From JAAAOZ01 sp964496595 (lineage in GTDB: Bacteria; Chloroflexota; Anaerolineae; B4-G1; SLSP01): a stretch of 27,828 nucleotides of DNA. Positions 22,960 to 27,828 of this stretch are shown in pieces. The notes beneath the pieces are model-generated. The model was not told where the DNA came from. It did no database searches and saw nothing but the letters and a program-made list of their open reading frames with translations. The DNA is taken from NCBI GenBank assembly GCA_964496595.1, contig CAZCAI010000052.1, positions 1 through 27,828 on the forward strand. The letters run 5' to 3'. Made by a program: the position numbers and the translations under genes. Positions within the stretch are counted from its first letter, which is position 1. Each line of letters begins with the position of its first letter.

Positions 22960-23109
22960 TAGGGTTTTCCCACTTTGTAATTACGCCCCATTCGCTCCAA
23001 GCGGATTGCTAAATCCGCGCCTCTGGGGCATATTTTGAACGTGTTTTTAGTTTGCGCAAGAAAAACGGGGATCTGGCGATCCCCTTGGAGTGAGAATGGG
23101 AAAGCCCTA
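22960..23109. mobile_element. MITE-like element 2 (150 bp) with 13-bp TIRs and 9-bp target duplication
   Basis: The ends TAGGGTTTTCCCA (22960-22972) and TGGGAAAGCCCTA (23097-23109) are inverted repeats with one mismatch in 13. Immediately outside both ends is the identical 9-mer ACTCTCAGC (22951-22959 and 23110-23118), a clean target-site duplication. Inside are TCGCTCCAAG (22993-23002) and CTTGGAGTGA (23084-23093) in inverted orientation, and two perfect 7-bp hairpins with 4-nt loops, at 23002-23019 and 23067-23084. No transposase gene is encoded; it would have to be moved in trans. Confidence 0.82.
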
Positions 23110-23125
23110 ACTCTCAGCCTACTAT

Positions 23126-23201
23126 CTTCTGGGAAGCTCCCCCTATCATATCCTGATCCCCATACCACTTCCGGTTTTACGACCTTGGGACTTCCCAGAA
23201 G
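23126..23201. repeat. Inverted repeat with perfect 11-bp arms
   Basis: CTTCTGGGAAG (23126-23136) and CTTCCCAGAAG (23191-23201) are perfect inverted repeats 54 nt apart, lying just downstream of the DUF4446 gene on the minus strand (10 nt after its stop). No flanking duplication or T-run is evident. Confidence 0.7.
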
Positions 23202-23210
23202 GTTTCTCAC

Positions 23211-23723
23211 TCATTCCTCCGATTCAAGCGCTGATGCGGCCCCGCCCTCCATCCGCTGGCGAGCCTGACCCAGCGCGTCTTGTTCCTCCGCGCTGAGGCT
23301 GTAAGAAGAGCGCCACTGCACCAGCGGCTTGGCATAGACGCGCACATCGCCGTGGCCGTGCAGCCCGCTGAGCATCGCGCCGGTGCCGTGCTCATCCACC
23401 AGCGCCAGCGAAAAACTCTGATCGCCGCCCATATCGTTATAAGCGCGATACCGCACAATGCCGCAGCCCTGAATCGTGTGAGGCAGCACCTTCGTCATGT
23501 ACGATATGTTCCCTTCAGCGATATGTAATCGCTTCTCCTGATCATCCAGGCGCGTCAATAACTGCGCCACCGTCGCCTGATCGGATTCCTCCGCCAACCT
23601 GAGGATCTTCTGATAGCGCGCTTCCATCCCGCCGACGCGCTTTTCCAGCGTATACGCCCAATAGGCCATCACGAACAACAAAATCGTCGCAGCGATGACC
23701 CACGGAAGTAAAATCGTCTCCAT
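23211..23723 (-). CDS. DUF4446 family protein, single membrane anchor
   Basis: This is a 170-residue protein of unknown function. A membrane helix (~5-23) is followed by a coiled-coil-like segment (~25-75). The conserved DUF4446 domain follows, with GCGIVRYRAYNDMGGDQSFS, LALVDEHGTGAMLSGLHGHG and RVYAKPLVQWRSSYSLS, in the order seen throughout the family in Firmicutes and Chloroflexi. The ATG has GGAGG 7 nt upstream. It starts 40 nt after the DUF2723 gene on the same strand, so the two are probably co-transcribed. It is likely membrane-bound with its domain in the cytoplasm; no activity is known to me. Confidence 0.88.
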   Translation of the reverse strand: METILLPWVIAATILLFVMAYWAYTLEKRVGGMEARYQKILRLAEESDQATVAQLLTRLDDQEKRLHIAEGNISYMTKVLPHTIQGCGIVRYRAYNDMGGDQSFSLALVDEHGTGAMLSGLHGHGDVRVYAKPLVQWRSSYSLSAEEQDALGQARQRMEGGAASALESEE

Positions 23724-23763
23724 TGTTACGCCTCCTCACCCTCCGCCTCTGCTGCTATCTGCC

Positions 23764-26127
23764 CTACTCTACCACGATTGGCCCTAAAATAAAGCGGTCG
23801 CCCGTCATCTCGCCGGATAGGTCTAACTGGGAGATGCGGCGGACGCTGCTCATCTCGTACATCCCCACCTCCAGCCGATACTGTCCCGGCGGCAGATTCT
23901 CCGGCGCGACCAGCCGATAGGGATCGACGACCTGTTGGCCCGGCAGCCATTTGGGGAACCACAGATACGAGGGGAACGCGCCGCCCAACGGCGTGTAATC
24001 GCGCCCCAGCCATAAGCGCCCCTCCCCATCGACGAGATGGATGAAGATGGTGTAGCTGGCGCGCGGATGCTGCAACACCTGCCAGCGCAGCGTCAAATGG
24101 AAGGCCTGACCAGGCCGCAGGCGTAACGGCGCCTCCCACACCCCCCGCCGGGAGGCAAGGCCCGCGCGCACATTGGCCGATCTCAAAGCCACATCGTTGC
24201 CGATGTTCACGAGCGAGCGCGACGCCACCCGCGCCGCATCGGGGGCGTGAGAAGCGGCGGCCACCTCGATTTCGCCCAAGGTCAACGCCGCGAGATCGCC
24301 GGACAGCGGCAGAGTCTCGCCGCCCGCGCTCAAATCGACGTAGCTTAGCCGCAGCGGGTAGCGTCCCGGCGGGAGCGTATAGGGCACGAAGATCTCGTAG
24401 CGCTCAGCAATCACCTCACCGGGAATCAAATCCGGGGTGAGCCGCCGGCTGTCCGTCGTCCAGCGCTGCTCGATCTCACCCAGATGCCCCACCGGCATCA
24501 AAATCGCCGTCTCCGTCGTCGGCGCGCGCGCGTAGAGGATCAGCGGTAAAACCTCGCCCTGCGCCGCCATCGTCTGGGGCAGATCGTAGCCCACCAGCTC
24601 CAACCGATTATCGACCCAGACATCGTCCAGGCGCACTTGCGGGGCCGCCGGATCGGTCGCGGGCGGCTCCAGCACGCGCCACAACTCGCCCTCCGGTCGC
24701 AGCCGGAAGCCCAACTCGCGCACATCGCGCCGGTAGTTCGTCAGATAGACCGGGCCGCGCGGCAGATTCGCAAACACCGCCTCCGTCCAAGGCAGCGAGC
24801 CGGTGGCATAGACCGGGCGCATATCCGCCGGATCGATCTCCAGGCCCTCGACGTAGGTGTGATAGAAGTAGGGCGTCAGGTGCTCCCAATCGGAGACCAG
24901 CGCCGCGTGCTCCCCTTGGCCCGCGAAGCGCTCCGTCACGTGCGCGACAAACGCATCAGCCTCGCGCCACTCACGCAGCGAGATGCGCGGGAAGGTGAAG
25001 ATCAGCGCGCCGAGCAACAGCAGCGTCAATCCGCCGCCCACCGCCGCCGACCATTTACGCGAGAGCGACGCCATTACCTCCTGCGCGCCCACGCCGATCA
25101 GCACCGCCAGCGCCGCGAAGGCGTGCAGCAGATAGGCCATCACATCCTGTACGGAGTTGAGCGTGAAGCCCAGGTGGCCCAGCAGGAAGAGGCCCCACAG
25201 CAACGCGAAGCGCGGTTTCCGGCGGGCCAACGCCACCGCGCCCCACAGCATCAGAGCTAAGAGCGGCCACGGGTACTGCAAACGCAGCAGCGACCAGAAG
25301 ACGCGCCAGCGATCCGGCCAATCCGCCGGGCCGAAGTGGAAGAGGTTCACGCGCAAGCCCTGGGCCGTGGCGTGGCGCAGGAAGCCCGCCCAGGAGCGCA
25401 TATCGGTCGGGCCAAAGGGGACGTGCGGGCTGCGCAGCGGGAAGTAGAGCCACGGCAGCAGCCCCAACAGGCCAAAGCCCACGCAGGGCAGCCAGGTCTT
25501 CGGCTGAAGGGGTAGCCTGGGGCAGCGCATCAAAATGAAGAGCGCGTAGGCGGGCAGGCCCCACACGGTGATGGGGTGATGCATCACGCCGATGCCGCAG
25601 AAGAAGGCGGTGGTGAATAGCCAACGGTCGTCATCGTCGCGCGCCCAGCGCGCCAACAGCCAAATCTGCGTCATCGTCAACGCCACGCTGACGATGTGCG
25701 CGTTGGCGTGGATGCTGTGCTGCCACACGTCCGGCGCGATGCCCAGCGCCAGCCCCGCGATGCCGGCGCTCCATGCTGCGAGAAACCAAGGCCGCTCTTC
25801 CGTCATCGGTCGCCGCGCTTCAAGCGCCATCAGCGCCACGCGGCTCACCGTCCACGCGCCGGCCGCGCCGGCCAGCAGGTTGGTGCGAAAGCTGACACTG
25901 CCTACGCGAAAAATTCGCTGCCACACGCCGGCCAGCAGAGTGTAGAAAGCGTAGCCCGGCGGATGCGCGATGCCCCAAATCGCGGGGATAAATTGGTATT
26001 CCGAGGGATCGCCGAAGATCGCGCCGGGCGCCGCCGTGAGGGCGTACAGCGCCCAGAGGGCCAGCGCCAGCCCGGCGGCCAGCACGCCCTCACGATGAAG
26101 CTGTATCCACATCTTGATTTTCTTCAT
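23764..26127 (-). CDS. DUF2723 family GT-C-like membrane protein
   Basis: The 787-residue protein has an N-terminal multi-helix membrane region (~15-390) with the DUF2723 signature GDPSEYQFIPAIWGIAHPPG around 39-58 and acidic residues Asp40 and Glu43 where GT-C enzymes have catalytic acids. Further membrane helices follow (around 115-135, 170-190, 205-230, 285-315, 320-375). The C-terminal ~400 residues form soluble beta-rich domains with a GPVYLTNYRRD segment and two repeats of LPPG(R/Q)Y(P/R)L, typical of extracytoplasmic domains of such transferases. Family relatives include TMEM260-type O-mannosyltransferases, so glycosylation of proteins or lipids is likely but unproven. A TATAAT-containing promoter lies so close that the mRNA may be leaderless. 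Confidence 0.85.
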   Translation of the reverse strand: MKKIKMWIQLHREGVLAAGLALALWALYALTAAPGAIFGDPSEYQFIPAIWGIAHPPGYAFYTLLAGVWQRIFRVGSVSFRTNLLAGAAGAWTVSRVALMALEARRPMTEERPWFLAAWSAGIAGLALGIAPDVWQHSIHANAHIVSVALTMTQIWLLARWARDDDDRWLFTTAFFCGIGVMHHPITVWGLPAYALFILMRCPRLPLQPKTWLPCVGFGLLGLLPWLYFPLRSPHVPFGPTDMRSWAGFLRHATAQGLRVNLFHFGPADWPDRWRVFWSLLRLQYPWPLLALMLWGAVALARRKPRFALLWGLFLLGHLGFTLNSVQDVMAYLLHAFAALAVLIGVGAQEVMASLSRKWSAAVGGGLTLLLLGALIFTFPRISLREWREADAFVAHVTERFAGQGEHAALVSDWEHLTPYFYHTYVEGLEIDPADMRPVYATGSLPWTEAVFANLPRGPVYLTNYRRDVRELGFRLRPEGELWRVLEPPATDPAAPQVRLDDVWVDNRLELVGYDLPQTMAAQGEVLPLILYARAPTTETAILMPVGHLGEIEQRWTTDSRRLTPDLIPGEVIAERYEIFVPYTLPPGRYPLRLSYVDLSAGGETLPLSGDLAALTLGEIEVAAASHAPDAARVASRSLVNIGNDVALRSANVRAGLASRRGVWEAPLRLRPGQAFHLTLRWQVLQHPRASYTIFIHLVDGEGRLWLGRDYTPLGGAFPSYLWFPKWLPGQQVVDPYRLVAPENLPPGQYRLEVGMYEMSSVRRISQLDLSGEMTGDRFILGPIVVE

Positions 26128-26136
26128 AACCCGCGC

Positions 26137-26165
26137 ATTATAGCGCCGTTTCGGCCTTTCGGCAA
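26137..26165 (-). promoter_or_regulatory. Promoter of the DUF2723 gene, probably leaderless
   Basis: On the minus strand TTGCCG (26160-26165) and a perfect TATAAT (26137-26142) are 17 nt apart. The start of transcription is expected near 26130, only about 3 nt before the ATG at 26127, and there is no Shine-Dalgarno motif. Confidence 0.55.
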
Positions 26166-26262
26166 TCCGCGCAGGTCGCGTTCCTGCTACGAAGATTCGC
26201 TGCTAGTCGACTCATCCCGCTGCGATCCGCTTTAGGCATTTATTAGGAAAAACAACCCCTCA

Positions 26263-26290
26263 GTAGAGACGCAAAATCTTGCGTCTCTAC
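26263..26290. repeat. Perfect 12-bp-arm palindrome
   Basis: GTAGAGACGCAA (26263-26274) and TTGCGTCTCTAC (26279-26290) are perfectly complementary with a 4-nt AATC loop. It lies 27 nt after the amidohydrolase stop on the minus strand. The same type of palindrome is, from memory, a dispersed repeat in cyanobacteria and Chloroflexi. It could also act as a 3'-end stem; no strong T-run follows. Confidence 0.85.
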
Positions 26291-26317
26291 AATAAACATC
26301 GGTTTTTTGGAATCCCC

Positions 26318-27649
26318 TTACCCGCGATACGCGCGCAGCGAGCGCAGCGGCGCGCCGACCATGCGGAACGCGCGGCGCTCCGCCTCCCAGCGGATGCGGT
26401 CGATATCCAAGGTGAGGAACTCGCCGCGCTGATAGAGCAGCCGGCCATCGCACCAGACGTAGGCCACGTCGCCGGGATGGGCCGTGTAGACGACGCCGGC
26501 CAGCACGTCGTGGCGCGGCGTCCAATGGGGCGCGGTCGCGTCGAACACCACCACATCGGCGGGGCGGCCGGGGGCCAGGACGCCGCTCGCTGCAAAGCCC
26601 ATCGCGGCCGCCGGGATCTGCGTCGCCATCCGCAGGAGCGTCGCGCGGGGCAGCGCCTCCGGATCGGCCGCCGCCAATTTCTGGTACAGTCCGGTAATGC
26701 GCATCACCTCCAGCATATTGAGGTCGCTGTTGGAGGCCGGGCCGTCGGTCGCGAGCGCGACATCGACGCCGTGCGCGCGCATCGCCAGCACCGGCGGCAT
26801 CGTCATCGCCAGCTTCTGGTAGGTCTTGGGCGTGTGCGCGACGTAGACGCCTTTCTCCGCCAGGAGCGCCATATCGTCCTCGGTGGCCGCGTTGCAGTGG
26901 GCGACCAACGTCGGCGCGGGCAGATCGAAGAGGCCCAGGTCGTTCACGTGGGCGACGGGGGTCTTGCCATAGCGCACGAGCGAGTTGCGCCGCTGCTCCT
27001 CGGATTCGCTCAGGTGAAAGTGCGCGCCCACGCCGAGCCGCTGCGCCTCCTCTGCGAAGCGCCGCAGCACCTCCGGCGGGGCCATATAGGGCGAGTGCGG
27101 CCCCATCGTCGTGCGGATGCGGCCCTCGGCGGCGTCCTTCCATCGCGCCACGAAGTCCACGGTGTCCTCGAAAGAAGTCTGGCCCACCTCCTGCTCCGCA
27201 TCGAGGCCAAAGTGACACCACGCGAGCAGCGCCTTCACGCCGCTCTCCTCGACCACGCGCGCCACATGGTGCATCCAGAAGTAGTGATCGGCGAAGCCCA
27301 CCGTGCCGGAGCGGATCATCTCGGCGCCGGCCAACGCCGCGCCCCAGTAGACATCCTCCTCCGTCATCGCCGACTCCGCCGCCCAGATCTTCTCATTCAG
27401 CCAGCGGTCAAAGGGGAGATCCTCCGCCCAGCCGCGCTCCAGCGTCATCGCGGCGTGAGCGTGCGCGTTGAAGAAGGCCGGCAGCGCGATCATCTCCCGG
27501 CCATCCACCACCACATCGGGCGCGAAATCCGCCGGCGCCTCCCCCACCGCGACGATGGCGTCATCCTCCAGCGCCAAATCGGCCTCCGGCAGGACGCGGT
27601 CTTCGTCATCCAGCGTGATGATGTGGACATTTTCGATCAGGGTTCGCAT
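26318..27649 (-). CDS. Amidohydrolase, MtaD-like (MTA/SAH deaminase or related TRZ/ATZ)
   Basis: The 443-residue enzyme has the metal-dependent amidohydrolase fold. Metal and catalytic sites are visible: HxH at H63/H65 (FFNAHAHAAM), His212 and Glu215 in AHFHLSES, His251 in LVAHCNAA, and Asp302 in LATDGPASNSDLNM. The NAHAHAAMTLERGWAEDLPF and IWAAESAMTEEDV blocks match 5'-methylthioadenosine/S-adenosylhomocysteine deaminases and related TRZ/ATZ chlorohydrolases. Expected chemistry is hydrolytic deamination of a purine or related amine; the true substrate is not determined by the sequence. I chose the ATG at 27649 (GGAGGTGACC upstream); the GTG two codons before overlaps the ribosome-binding site. 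It is a separate transcription unit. Confidence 0.9.
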   Translation of the reverse strand: MRTLIENVHIITLDDEDRVLPEADLALEDDAIVAVGEAPADFAPDVVVDGREMIALPAFFNAHAHAAMTLERGWAEDLPFDRWLNEKIWAAESAMTEEDVYWGAALAGAEMIRSGTVGFADHYFWMHHVARVVEESGVKALLAWCHFGLDAEQEVGQTSFEDTVDFVARWKDAAEGRIRTTMGPHSPYMAPPEVLRRFAEEAQRLGVGAHFHLSESEEQRRNSLVRYGKTPVAHVNDLGLFDLPAPTLVAHCNAATEDDMALLAEKGVYVAHTPKTYQKLAMTMPPVLAMRAHGVDVALATDGPASNSDLNMLEVMRITGLYQKLAAADPEALPRATLLRMATQIPAAAMGFAASGVLAPGRPADVVVFDATAPHWTPRHDVLAGVVYTAHPGDVAYVWCDGRLLYQRGEFLTLDIDRIRWEAERRAFRMVGAPLRSLRAYRG

Positions 27650-27663
27650 GGTCACCTCCGTAA

Positions 27664-27693
27664 TTCAGCAGATTTGAGCAGACTTGAGCAGAC
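27664..27693. repeat. 10-bp tandem repeat in the amidohydrolase leader
   Basis: Two perfect copies of TTGAGCAGAC (27674-27683 and 27684-27693) follow a degenerate third (TTCAGCAGAT, 27664-27673; eight of ten). They lie between the promoter candidate and the ribosome-binding site, so they could be an operator or an untranslated mRNA element. Confidence 0.7.
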
Positions 27694-27727
27694 GAACGCT
27701 CGTAAAGTTCTAGAACCAGCCAACCTC

Positions 27728-27755
27728 ATTATAGCACTCCAATTTGGTGCGGCAA
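27728..27755 (-). promoter_or_regulatory. Candidate promoter of the amidohydrolase gene
   Basis: On the minus strand TTGCCG (27750-27755) and a perfect TATAAT (27728-27733) are 16 nt apart, the same -35 variant as the DUF2723 promoter. The leader to the ATG at 27649 would be about 72 nt. Confidence 0.5.
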
Positions 27756-27828
27756 AAACAGATCAGAGACCCAGGTGTAACGCTTGATCGTCGGAAAAGC
27801 CAGCTTATGCCGCCTGCGCCTGCGGATG

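Noticed and set aside
22959..23210. 83-codon minus-strand open frame
   Set aside because: It covers the MITE-like element and the adjacent inverted repeat; the coding potential is incidental.
26279..27787. Plus-strand open frame (502 codons) opposite the amidohydrolase
   Set aside because: Antisense composition (R/H-rich) with no motifs; the amidohydrolase on the minus strand carries the metal-site residues.

Overview
The window (about 27.8 kb, GC-rich, almost all genes on the minus strand) looks like a chromosomal segment of an anaerobic bacterium. I suspect Chloroflexota (Anaerolineae-like): it combines a V/A-type ATP synthase, a tungsten/molybdenum aldehyde:ferredoxin oxidoreductase (AOR) with heterodisulfide-reductase-like (Hdr) subunits, DUF2723 and DUF4446 proteins, a bactofilin, and many short palindromic or 8-9 bp repeats. 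This assignment rests on gene content and remembered family distribution, not on a marker gene. No rRNA, tRNA, CRISPR array or transposase gene was seen.

Region 1 (118-9456, minus) is a complete V/A-type ATP synthase set in the order H-C-I-K-F-E-A-B-D. Two non-coding interruptions split it: a 350-bp palindrome-rich gap between I and K, and a 98-bp gap between A and B holding a terminal inverted repeat. A GC-rich hairpin with a T-run and an overlapping promoter candidate lies directly before the first gene. Upstream of it (9562-10029) is a cysteine-rich protein with a tesmin/TSO1-like CXC domain, then a small frameshifted gene (10075-10310).

Region 2 (10314-19034, minus) is a redox cluster. 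In transcription order it runs: MoaD-like sulfur carrier, AOR, four-cluster ferredoxin, [small YgiT-type zinc-finger protein plus small unknown protein], HdrA fused to an MvhD-like domain, HdrC with a C-terminal membrane helix, HdrB, and a polyferredoxin. The likely logic is that AOR exchanges electrons with the ferredoxin and these feed the flavin/Fe-S Hdr module. The HdrC helix suggests anchoring at the membrane. The physiological substrate and electron partner cannot be read from the sequence. This is the most interesting system in the window. It resembles, but is not shown to be, the AorAB and BamBCDE/F arrangements.

Region 3 (19227-27649) holds accessory and cell-envelope genes: a pentapeptide-repeat protein with its own strong promoter candidate, a processive-type family 2 glycosyltransferase (plus strand), a bactofilin, a DUF4446 protein, a DUF2723 GT-C-like membrane protein (possibly leaderless), and an MtaD-like amidohydrolase. 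The intergenic spaces contain at least two MITE-like elements. The one at 22960-23109 has 13-bp terminal inverted repeats and a 9-bp target duplication and sits against the bactofilin promoter. A perfect 12-bp-arm palindrome is at 26263-26290.
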